Origin: Amyelois transitella
Taxonomy: Eukaryota > Arthropoda > Insecta > Lepidoptera > Pyralidae
NCBI RefSeq assembly: GCF_032362555.1
Contig: NC_083515.1
Coordinates: forward strand, 7,351,001-7,415,000
Direction: 5' to 3'
Length of the DNA: 64,000 bases
Shown: piece by piece, positions 1 to 10,300 of the stretch
Layout: each line of letters opens with the position of its first letter
How positions within the stretch are numbered: position 1 is the stretch's first letter
Notes under the pieces: generated by a model
The model's input: the letters and a program-made list of their open reading frames with translations, nothing else
Databases searched by the model: none
Told to the model about the DNA's origin: nothing
Position numbers and translations under genes: made by a program

Positions 1-263
1 CTGAAAACTTACCTAGAAAACTATCATTTTTTCAATTGGCTCGTTCATTCACTTACATTTGTCTTTGCTCAACTGTAAGGGCAGTGTGGCAAACACGAAA
101 AATTGTAGTTTCGTTTTTATATCAGACATATATAGCTTGCCTAGAGAAAATGAGCGAAAAACCATAGCCAAAAACTAGAAAAATGTATGTCTGTGTGCGT
201 GACTTGTTTGCCTTGCTTGTCTGCTGATGGCCGTATCTGGACAAAATGGCGGCATGTGGTTAA

Positions 264-345
264 CGCCTAACTGCTGATGGCCGTATCCGTCCACTGTCAA
301 TGTTTGTCTAACTGCTTTAGGTCGGATCTGGGCATATCTACAGGA
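264..345 (+). repeat. Left terminal and subterminal repeats of the piggyBac-like element
   Basis: The sequence directly inside TTAA 260-263 has CTGCTGATGGCCGTATCCG at about 270-288 and the related CTTTAGGTCGGATCTGGGCA at about 314-333. Both match parts of the right end read inward. The same CTGCTGATGGCCGTATC motif also occurs at 221-237, outside the proposed boundary, so the left end has repeated or rearranged terminal motifs. Confidence 0.5.
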
Positions 346-488
346 TGTTTGTTTTTAGTTGTGCACGTTAGTAATTTGGAAAAGAGTGTCTTGTAAAAAT
401 AAAAATAAAATGTTGATTAAAATGTTTCTTTTATTGGAATACAAAAATGTACAATGTTTATTGGTTTCCACTACTCTAAACCTATTCA

Positions 489-560
489 ATTCATAGTACA
501 TACTAGTAATTATTTTTACCAATGATTCATAGTACATACTAGGAATTATTTTTACCAATG
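489..560. repeat. Tandem duplication, 36-bp unit, two copies
   Basis: The copies at 489-524 and 525-560 are almost identical and start with ATTCATAGTACATACTAG. They lie in the part of the piggyBac element downstream of the transposase gene. No function is apparent. Confidence 0.85.
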
Positions 561-1439
561 AAAAAATAAAAATAAAATTACAATTTTGTAAAAATAATTA
601 CTGAACTGTTTTTGATAAGTTTTTTTTTTCAATAAATCTATAATGATAAGAACTATGTAATATATAAAGACTTATTGAAAAAAAATACTTTCATCAAAAT
701 CGGTTCAGTAATTTTTGAGATAGGGAATAGTGTTGAAGTCGGTTGTTTTGTAAAAAAAAATACTTATTTTTAATGAATTATGAATTCAAATTAAACAAAA
801 AAATTTTGCGTAGGAATCGAAATTTTAGATTCCCATCATTTCACTTTACTGATAACAACAACGTTTTAAAAGGGTGTTATTTAAACAGTCTGCAGAATAT
901 TCATATGCAAAAAAGTTTACACAAATTCAGAAGCGCAAGTGAAGAATAGGATAACAGAAGAATAGGCACCAAACTGCACTGCAGCAGTGTCTCTAAATGA
1001 CGTCAACTTAAATTTTAAACAAAGCATGTTTGGACTCAAAACACGCATGCGTTCGATCGAGCTCAAGCCGACTGTAACCAAACTCAAACGTTTATTCAGA
1101 AAATAGGCCTTTGTAGGCACTTTTTTACGTCAAATTACATGTAAAAATTATCGATTTAGATAAATTAAATAGATATGTATTCAAAACTCAAATTTAAAAT
1201 TATTAATTCTTTCAAAGCTAAAGACTACTAGCGCTTCGTAACCGACCACTGCAAGAGAAGAAACGCCGAAAGAAACTCTTTTCAACAGTATTGGTCGCCT
1301 ACTCGCCTGAAGGGCTTTGAATTTTTTTTTTTTTTATTTTATTTGTATATTCATTCTATGTATCTTATAACCCGTAGACCAAACCAGTGCAGTCCTAAGA
1401 AAGAAGGGATCAAAGAGAAAAAAGTATTTTTAAACAATA

Positions 1440-1610
1440 ATCCTAATATTAATATTTAAAAATAAAATAATGTATACATAAATAGATAAACACCCAAGAT
1501 CAGAAGTCAATATGAAAAAGATAATTTACCAACTTGACCTGACTGGGGATCGAACCCGAGACCTGGAAGTAGCAGTCTGGTGTGTTGACTACTACATCAC
1601 ACATTTTATA
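1440..1610 (-). repeat. tRNA-derived SINE in the 3' flank of the transposase gene
   Basis: Read on the minus strand, this begins with a tRNA-like segment containing an RNA polymerase III B box (GGGTTCGATCCCC). An AT-rich tail with CTTGGGTGTTTATC and imperfect TAT-rich repeats follows. This is the layout of lepidopteran tRNA-derived SINEs; the name Metulj comes to mind but was not checked. It sits inside the piggyBac-like element, so it inserted after that element. Confidence 0.65.
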
Positions 1611-1692
1611 TAAATATATAACTAATATAAATAAATAGATAATATTTAATTATATATTTTATATATATGTAACTACAGAAGTAATTTACAAA

Positions 1693-4380
1693 CTATAGAT
1701 TTTCTAAAGTATGATACTCAAGCCAACATTGGCCAACACAAATATACACCGTGCAATGACTGCACGCGATGTTACATTTTTGCCTGCATCTAACACAACG
1801 TCCCCTCTTAAATTTATCTTGTTTTTTGGTTCGCTCCTCGGTCACCTCATTATGAACAGGGAAATGATTAAAATCCCTGTTCAGCCTGCTACAGGTGGGG
1901 ATGGGGACCTGGCGCGAACGTGAGGAGACGTTTTGTCCGAATTCTAAGCAGAGCTCTTCAGCAAGCTTGAAACGAAATTGGCGGTGAGTCATTTTTTTAT
2001 GCTGGCCAATGTTAGCACAATATATAATATATGCATTTAAAATAGATATATTTAAAAGACGTCTAAAAACTTTAATATACCATTTGATTCCCCTCTTTCT
2101 TTCTAATAAATACATGCTTAGCTTTTGATCTTTGAGATCGACGCCTCCCATGTATTTATTATATTCATGGACCACGACTGGTTTGGAGCAGGGTTGGCCA
2201 GCCCTGTGCCCTGGAGCCATATCTGTTTTGTGGTAAGTAGATACAGTGGTGACAAGCTTCACATCTTTCCATGCTATGACGGATACATCACCACAGTGTC
2301 TACTTACCACACTACCCCTAGCCATCCTTTTATCCTGCAAATTTTGGATTTCTACGGGCGTGTCTTTTCGGCGACGGTTCAGAGTACCGACTACGTCAGT
2401 TTTATGTTTTTTTAGAAATTGGGTCAGAGGAACAGAATTATAAAAATTGTCCATGAACAGGGTATATCCCTTGCCTAAATAGTTCTTGAAAAGCTCAAGG
2501 ACTATTTTGGCAGTGGATGTAGTAAACCCGTAAACCGTTTCTGCAGTTGTCGTGCCTTTGCCGGCATACAAAATTAAATTTACTACGTATCCAGTTACGG
2601 CCTCACAGAGTTCATAACTTTTGATACCGAATCGAGCTGCTTTGGAACGAATGCATTGTTTCCAGCTTAAATGACCCTTCCAAAGCAGCAACGATTCGTC
2701 TATCGATACTTCTCTGTGAGGCACGTAAATGGACTGGAATTTTTTATTTAAATAATCTATAATAGGTTTTATTTTAGCTATTTTCTTATCACGCCCCTGT
2801 ACATGTATGTTGTTGTTATCAGTAAAGTGCAAAAATTTTAAGAGCATTACGTAATGATCCCTTGACATCAGTTTTCGAAACTCCGGCATACCCATCACAC
2901 CCGTCATCCAATATTCCTCTAACCTACTTCTTACACATATTGACATAAATATCATCACACCTATAAGCCTATATAGTTCGGAAACCGAAGTTTCCACCCA
3001 GTCGTTCATGCGAGATTTACTTGGCATGGAGTCTCCGGTTTCAAAGAAACCGGTTATTGTTTCCCAAGCGTAATGATTCGTTTCGTGGACAATAGAATCC
3101 ATCAGAGGCTGGTCCCAAATTTGAGTAAACAAGCCTAAAGGACTTGTTCCCTCAATTTTAGGACCAGCTTCTTCGTTGAAGTCCTCCCTGACCCCTCTAA
3201 ATTCGTTAAAATCAGATGACCAAGTCAATGGCTCCTCACTAACTTCATCTTCAATAAAATCGTCATCTGATTCCAACATCTGCTGTAACTGATCGAGAGT
3301 CAATTCTTCCTCGGCATCCTCATCACTTCCAGAGTCGATGGCTAATTCTTCAGCCAGCTCAGGATCCAGTATGTCTTCATCCTATTAAAAAAACCAAACC
3401 CTAAACCACATGCAAGCATACACACAAACATAACAAAAGCGGGTATTGTTAGAGATGCCAACCACAATATTTTTATAAAAAGGAATAATTAGTGTATCCC
3501 AACGATGAACAGGAATAGAGATTCCTGTTCATTTTTATTCAATTAACTTTCAATATATTCATGCCATATTGCCAATTTCGCTGAATTACGTTATTGAGCA
3601 TACACCAAACACCTTTATATCAATGAAGTTACAATACATTCATACCGCATTGCCAATTTTAGCAGAATTGTGTTATTGAAGCACAAACCAAACACCCTTA
3701 GTTACATTACCTTAGTTACTGGATGGACTAGATTTCTATCAGATAGTCCGGTGCACGATGAGAGCGGCAATAAATAAAAATCCCTTTCTCAATGCAAGTA
3801 ATTTATACTTTCAAAGAGTGTTATGAAAATGAAACTTACAGGTTCTCGGCCAAAAAGATTACGCGGCTGACCTTTCGTACGTTCCTCTGGTACCTAAAAA
3901 ATAATTATTTTGTAAATAACATTGCATGTTGTGATAATAGGTAATATTTTGTTTCGATAATCCTTACAATAGACATCAATAAGTGAGCAATAAGTTAGTA
4001 TACATCTCGACATATTATTATCTTGGTAGTTAAAAAAAAGTTGAACATCTACTAAAGTTATCAAAAAAAAGAAAACCATTCTTACAGCAGCTACTTTTTC
4101 GCCGCCATGGACCAACTCATCCACGATCTCTATGGCTTCGCCTTCCACAGATAAATTTTGGGGCCGCCAAGGCTGTAATAAAATATACGAAATAATCAGT
4201 TTTTGTTTTTAAAGTAAAAGGGAAAGTTAACAAAACTGGAAAATAACATACTCTAATCCTCCCTGATCCAGATGTCTCCAAGACTACATCTCTGCCCCGA
4301 ATAAGGGATCCCTGAGGAGTTCTAGTCACCTCCAAGCCGACAAACATGCTTCTGGAAGTACTTGGGGTTTGGGGTTCCAT
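1693..4380 (-). CDS. piggyBac-like transposase, four exons
   Basis: DDE transposase for cut-and-paste transposition at TTAA. The model joins exons 4380-4252, 4172-4086, 3893-3840 and 3381-1693, all with GT/AG sites and all introns in phase 0. This gives 652 aa starting at ATG 4380. The long last exon alone has no ATG near its 5' end; its frame continues upstream without a stop to the acceptor at 3383-3382. The catalytic aspartates are all present, at about residues 318 (in SIDESLLLWKGH), 401 (in LFMDNFYNS) and 505 (in YMGGVDLKDQ). Their spacing of about 83 and 104 is close to that of the founder piggyBac. The C-terminus is a cysteine-rich zinc-binding domain. The N-terminal region is acidic and low in complexity. 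The founder element has no introns and is about 594 aa, so the three small upstream exons are unusual. The gene may be an active transposase or a recently inactive one; nothing in the sequence breaks it. Confidence 0.85.
2230..2310. repeat. Inverted repeat inside the transposase coding sequence
   Basis: Arms at 2230-2252 and 2288-2310 (23 bases each, two mismatches) are separated by 35 bases. The transcript could form a hairpin here. The arms carry GGTAAGT, which looks like a splice donor. Confidence 0.7.
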
Positions 4381-4436
4381 TTTAATCTGTCAATAAAATA
4401 AAATTATTAGCATGTATTCAAACCAGACATCGATGT

Positions 4437-5254
4437 CATCAGAAAGTGCTCACGGAGACAAAACTAACGAGCTAAAACACAGCGCGATACGAGTTACCGG
4501 AGCGTAGATCCTGTATACCACCTTCCGACTGCATCATCAGACCCTCGATGTCACTTCATCAGAAAGTGCTCACGGAGACAAAACTAACGAGCTAAAACAC
4601 AGCGCGATACGAGTTACCGGAGCATAGATCCTGTATACTGTATACCACCTTCCGACTGCATCATCAGACCCTCGATGTCACTTCATCAGAAAGTGCTCAC
4701 GGAGACAAAACTAACGAGCTAAAACACAGCGCGATACGAGTTACCGGAGCGTAGATCCTGTATACTGTATACCACCTTCCGACTGCATCATCAGACCCTC
4801 GATGTCACTTCATCAGAAAGTGCTCACTGAGACAAAACTGACGAGCTAAAACACAGCGCGATACGAGTTACCGGAGCGTAGATCCTGTATACCACCTTCC
4901 GACTGCATCATCAGACCCTCGATGTCACTTCATCAGAAAGTGCTCACGGAGACAAAACTAACGAGCTAAAACACAGCGCGATACGAGTTACCGGAGCATA
5001 GATCCTGTATACCACCTTCCGACTGCATCATCAGACCCTCGATGTCACTTCATCAGAAAGTGCTCACTGAGACAAAACTGACGAGCTAAAACACAGCGCG
5101 ATACGAGTTACCGGAGCGTAGATCCTGTATACCACCTTCCGACTGCATCATCAGACCCTCGATGTCACTTCATCAGAAAGTGCTCACGGAGACAAAACTA
5201 ACGAGCTAAAACACAGCGCGATACGAGTTACCGGAGCGTAGATCCTGTATACCA
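4437..5254. repeat. Minisatellite: seven copies of a 120-bp unit
   Basis: Copies begin at 4437, 4557, 4684, 4811, 4931, 5051 and 5171; the last is partial. The period is 120 bp, except for copies 2 and 3, which are 127 bp through an extra TGTATAC. Copies 4 and 6 share the variant CACTGAGAC...ACTGACG; the others have CACGGAGAC...ACTAACG. The array starts 57 bases upstream of the transposase ATG and lies wholly inside the piggyBac-like element. It probably falls in the promoter or 5' UTR. Confidence 0.95.
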
Positions 5255-6012
5255 TCTCCCAACTATCATGACATCATGTCATCAAAACCAAACGACATTT
5301 TGACTAAAACCAATAAAATAAATTTCGTAGATTTAGTTTCAATCAATGAATAAATCACAGAGGCTTTTGAAAGCATGCTGTATATTAGCGTCGCGATACA
5401 ATACACAGACAGTGTACGACACAAGTAAGATGGCGGACATAGTGCGTATGTGTGCGTGTAACGGATTCTCAGTCTTGAAAAATATAAGATATTTACAAAA
5501 TCCATGTATTTATTGTAAAAAAGTTAGTGTATTTCAATAGTATAATAAATTTACTATCTAAAACCAATTATATCCATTACAGAGGTATTGGATATAATGC
5601 ATAAACTAACACGAAAGAAATATGTAACACACTCCATCTACTTTTGAAAAAGCTAAAATCCTTCTTTTTTTACTAAATCTATAAACTTTTACACGTAATT
5701 GCTTCGAAAGTAACTATATAATAACGAAATAAAAACATTTACATACCTGTTTGTAATTACAGCCAAAAAAGACGAGTTTTCTCACACGTTCTTCAGTCAC
5801 TTTGCAACACAACGAAGTCACAATTTGAAATGACTTGGTTAGCTAAATGAACGGATGAAATTCATATTTGACAGTTGTCTATGACGGCTTCATTCGTTAG
5901 AAATACATTTCAAATAATAAAACACCTTATTTCTTGTTATTAGATATTATATTTGTGTAAAAACTACGACGAGTGCATTTGGACGGATCCGGAACAAAGC
6001 ATTCCTAGTACA
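5255..6012 (-). other. 5' region of the piggyBac-like element, no coding signal
   Basis: About 760 bp between the minisatellite and the right end of the element. On the minus strand this would hold the transposase promoter and 5' UTR. I see no convincing coding frame. The short open stretches near 5266-5540 have no recognisable motif. Confidence 0.5.
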
Positions 6013-6043
6013 TGCCCGGATACGGCCTAAAGCTTACGAAGGG
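6013..6043 (-). repeat. Right terminal repeat of the piggyBac-like element
   Basis: Read inward on the minus strand from TTAA 6047-6044, it runs CCCTTCGTAAGCTTTAGG and then GGCCGTATCCGGGCAT. The CCC start next to TTAA is typical of piggyBac ends. Confidence 0.7.
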
Positions 6044-6094
6044 TTAATTAGCAGAGCGGTGCTCGCCCCCTTTTCAAATTTATTTATTCTGTCT

Positions 6095-6215
6095 ATATAG
6101 AATAAGCATATATCATTAAGCCAAATAGCTGAAAGTGGCCATTCAGTCTTTTCAAGACTGTTGGCTCTGTCTACCCCGCAAGAGACATAGACGTGACCAT
6201 ATGTATGCTGCTTGC
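6095..6215 (+). repeat. RTE-derived SINE, 3' part
   Basis: This matches the body and tail shared by the commonest repeat in the window: CATTAAGCC, CAGTCTTTTCAAGACTG, GTCTACCCCGCAAG and a tail of GACGTGACCATATGTATG. The 5' part is missing. It lies just outside the right end of the piggyBac-like element. Confidence 0.8.
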
Positions 6216-7377
6216 TTATTCTTTGCAAAGGCTTCAAAGATGAGTTGTTGTGGTGTTAATAGATAGGTATAAGAACTTATGTCACTATCGCAAGTGGTCT
6301 CGCTGGAAATTTGGTTAATATCGCAAGGTACTAAAAAAACAAATTTAAGGTATGTGCTTATGATGTTTTATTAGCTACGAACCATTCTGGGTTAAGGTTC
6401 GAATACTAAGATAAGAAAGAGTTGGATCTTCTCAAAAACCAGATAGCAAAGTTCATAAAAAATTTCAGTTTAACCCTGAATGCTAACAATTTGCTTTGCG
6501 CATATGGTTTGGTAGTGTGGTTGAAAATTGTTGCATAGATAAATTATTATAATTACATGAGTTATCAACACTTTTATTGCAACTTATGCCTATAAAACAG
6601 ATATAAATATGTAAATCAAAATCATAAGAATATATTTTACATTGTATGTAAAATATTTTTTGTTCTATATTGCATTACATGGCAAATATTTACTTGCATT
6701 AAACATATAAATTAGCATGTTTAAATTTGAATAACAAAAACCGGTGTAGGATACATTTACTCTTGTTTAATACCATATACAAGCCATGTATTTTAACACC
6801 CTTTTGTTAAAACTAGTAACTTTTTTTTATTCTCTGTACATATTCTTTTTTTTTTATTTCGCTTTCCTCAATTTGGAATATGAACTTGTGAAATGTCAAG
6901 CCATTTTCGAACACTGATTTATTTTTCTATTAACACATTCCTATTTTCCTATACTTATTGATAAACTGTATATATTTACTATCTGTAATTGTTAACATAG
7001 GTACCTATATTAAACAAGCACAGTTTGAATAACATTAAAAAATTCTGGTTATGCTTCATTGTTTTAAAAATAATTAAAAGTTTTGCATCATCGATATACA
7101 AAGGGACATAGAGTGTGCATTTTTTTGGGATTGGACTGGGATTCAAATTCACTACCTTTTAGGCGTTAGGGAGAGCGTCCTCACTTCACTGGGTACCTAC
7201 CTACCCAGTTTGGATCATCCATTCAAATCGGTTGGCTGAAATGCAAGTTCGTTGAAGATATTTTTCATTGCTGTAAAAGCATTGGCAAGCATTTCAACTA
7301 ATGTACCTAAATCCCACAAAAGTCATTAGTACAAACATGGCCACAGCGGAAACCGCGCCTCGCGTACAGATGTAGTT
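6216..7377. other. AT-rich intergenic DNA
   Basis: No convincing gene. A short GGGATTCAAATTCACTACC stretch near 7138-7156 resembles the B box of a tRNA-derived SINE, but no full element can be drawn. Confidence 0.5.
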
Positions 7378-7378
7378 C

Positions 7379-7384
7379 TTTATT
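7379..7384 (-). terminator. Polyadenylation signal AATAAA of zinc-finger gene A
   Basis: A canonical AATAAA on the minus strand starts only nine bases after the stop codon at 7396-7394. The 3' UTR would therefore be very short unless a more distal site is used. Confidence 0.6.
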
Positions 7385-7393
7385 ATTCACCAA

Positions 7394-10300
7394 TTATGTT
7401 AGTGTCGGCATAGAATCGTCGTTTTCGTTCTCATAAGAATCCGTATCCTTCTCGGCGCTCTCCAATTGACACTGTAAATATGAAGGCAGGCGCCCGTGTC
7501 TGTCGCTTTTAATTTTGTGTACTTTTATTCGGTGGCCCTGCAATATTTTCCTGAAAAAATACAATAAGAAAATAAATAGATTTTAATTCAATTACTTATG
7601 TGATTAATCAGCATTTTTAACTAGTGCAAGCTACCAGACTAGCGAAGAAAAAAATTGCGGTAGATGCTGATTACGAAAGTCAATCAAGGAAAATAAATGC
7701 TAATAAACTTCAATGATATGATATGTAATTTGTAATGTTAAGATACAAGGGACAAATATCAAGTTAGCCCCAAACTAAGTTCGAGACTTGTGTATGTGAT
7801 ACTTATGCAACTAAGTACTATATCAATAAAAGGGTATACCTATAGATATTATTTACTATTATTGGATCATCGGTGGTGTAAGAATTAAGGTGCCCAACTA
7901 AAATGCGCAAATAATGCGTGTAAATGTACAAGTTCAAATCGTACCTCGGCTATTTATTTATATAATGTGAATGTTGACCTATGCTAATATTGCGAGAGAA
8001 AACATCGTGAAGACACCCGCAACTTTAGGAAACTGAATGTGTAACCATGATCCAATATGAGTTAGGTTCCCCTGCAAATAAAGTTGCAGAGGTCAGATGG
8101 GAGTCGCTTCGTGTAAAACCTATCTCAACCCAATCCAGGATTTAGCCAGGATTTAGCCAGGATTTAGTCAGTAGGAAGAAGATATTATTGCCTATTATTA
8201 GAATGTACAGTGTACCTTGTGTTGAATGTCTTGAAGCAGACGTCACACTCAGCAGTATTTTGTCGCAGGTGGATGTCGCTGACGTGTTTGTTCATGGCGT
8301 GTTGATACGTAAACCCTTTGTCACAGTATGAACACTGAAAACAATATTACATACTTACAATACAAGAAATATGTTTATGAAAAATGATTATTCTCAGAAA
8401 TTAAATCAGTTTTAAAATTGTATATTATACGGAATTACGGAAACCAGATATAGATAGGAATTAAAGTTTAACGCCGACGAGACTGCGGCCAAAAATTAGC
8501 AAAAGAGGAAGCGTTTGGCGCCACAATCTTCTTTCTCCTTCGCCACGTTTGAGACGTTATTGACAGGCGCGCACGGTCAGAATAGAAGCTCTCTCGTTTT
8601 CTCCTGCGTTCACTTAGTGGTTCCCTATCTTTGATGACTACTTTCTGGATCTTGCCCATATCTACATCCGTACTATTTCAAAAAAAGTCACAGTGGCGCC
8701 CACAGTAGAGCGATAAAGGTCAATCCACACGTAGCGGTGCCAGCTAATGCCAATCAGTAACATATCCGTCAGTGTCAGTGAAAATGATATTCTAGCAAAC
8801 ATTATCACTAGGCTATCCGTATTCGTCAGTGACAGTGCGCGCTGACATCATGATGGACACGTTACTGATTGATGAACGTTATAAAACGAAACATGTTACC
8901 TTACCTTGTACGGCCTATTAGTGCTATGTACGTGCCGCATATGTTTGGCTAGATTGCTTGAAGTTGTAGTAGATTTTGGACATTGTGTGCATTTGAAGGG
9001 TTTGTCCACCATGTGGGATCGCTTGTGGACTTTCAGCAGGTCGAGAGTACGACCTTGGTACGGACAGACGTCGCACTTGTATGGGAATACGTTTCGATGA
9101 ATTGTCCTAAAATAAGTTGCATTATAGAAATCCAAATAATATAAACAGATATTATTTCAATTTCTATGATTCAAAACAAAAAACAAACCTATGTTGGTAG
9201 AGTTGGGCATTTGAAGATGCAATTTTGCCACAAATGTCGCAAAGGAACTTCTTTTTATATATTTTAGTTCCACGTGGCAATTTATTGGGCCCCCGAGTTC
9301 TTCTTCTTTTTCCTTCAACCTTCTTACTGCATTTTGGTAAATGATTGTTGTAAGATATCTGGAAAGATATAAAATTCATATAATATGTGCATAGACATAA
9401 AAGTTATATTTTTTTTCGGGCAGAGACTTTCTTTTCATTCATGATTAAAATAATAGAACATTTTATACAAGTTACAAATCAATCTTTCTTACCAGTTCAG
9501 AGAAATCTGCATTGCAATTTGAACAATTCCAAATTTGTGAATTTTCTTCAGCATGTTTAGCAGAATAGGGAGCAAAATAATATGTCTCATCGGTTTCTAC
9601 AACATTACTATCCTCCTGATATGTCTCCTCATTATTACATTCAATCTCTAGAAAATAAAAATGAAAGTCTTCATAAATATCTTTAGTTGAAAGTGGTTAC
9701 ACACCAGGCCAATACCTCACACCTCATTCACAGAGGGTAAGGCAGACTACATGTTTTTGCTAATCAAAATCCTTGCATATGTAGGTTTAGGGTCTTGACC
9801 TTACATCAAGACTTCCTTATGTGATCAAGGAAGTTCACCTAGCTCTTCCTAACTTTCCCATTCCCATACTTATACAATTGAATGTAAGTATAGTATTGCC
9901 CCTCCGGGAAAAAGGCAAGATTTTATGTATGTATTATTGTACCCACCTTGTTTAATAGAAAGTTCTAACAAAGTTTTGTTGGTCTTTTGGCAAATATTCC
10001 GGAACCTTATGCAGCCATTGAGCAGGTCCAGACAGTTTTCACATATGTGTTTTGAGAAACTATCAGAGTTGGATATCTGTATTAAAAAAAAATTAAAAAC
10101 TTACTGTGTGAATTATACAGTCCAACTTTTCACAACACTTACCATTTTTATTTATATTTTAGCTTTATATTTTATTTAAGTAATAATTTGTAACATCACT
10201 ACATATTATAAAGTCCCCCTTTTTTTCTCAGTCTCTATGTATGCGCTAATTTCAGAAAGTCATTGGTGGACCAGACTTATGACTTATGATAAAATTAAAA

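Larger units (their letters stand above)
260..6047 (-). mobile_element. piggyBac-like DNA transposon with TTAA ends
   Basis: A stretch of about 5.8 kb bounded by TTAA at 260-263 and 6044-6047, the piggyBac target site. Read inward, both ends begin TTAAC and carry an identical GGCCGTATCCG core 19-20 bases further in (left about 278-288, right about 6014-6024 on the opposite strand). This fits short inverted terminal repeats. A second diverged match lies near 312-345 (CTTTAGG...GGGCAT). Inside are the transposase gene, a minisatellite, a short tandem repeat and an inserted SINE. The right end (GAAGGG before TTAA) is convincing. The left end is less certain, because a copy of the subterminal motif also lies outside it at 221-240. 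Confidence 0.6.

Noticed and set aside
4437..5254. CRISPR-like array of direct repeats
   Set aside because: Copies are contiguous with no unique spacers and the genome is eukaryotic, so it is a minisatellite.
5266..5540. Overlapping open frames on both strands between the minisatellite and the element end
   Set aside because: No motif, no splice links to the transposase; probably 5' non-coding DNA of the element.
8468..8659. 63-codon arginine-rich open frame in intron 6 of gene A
   Set aside because: No splice sites fit it into the gene, no recognised motif, and it sits among repeat-like DNA.
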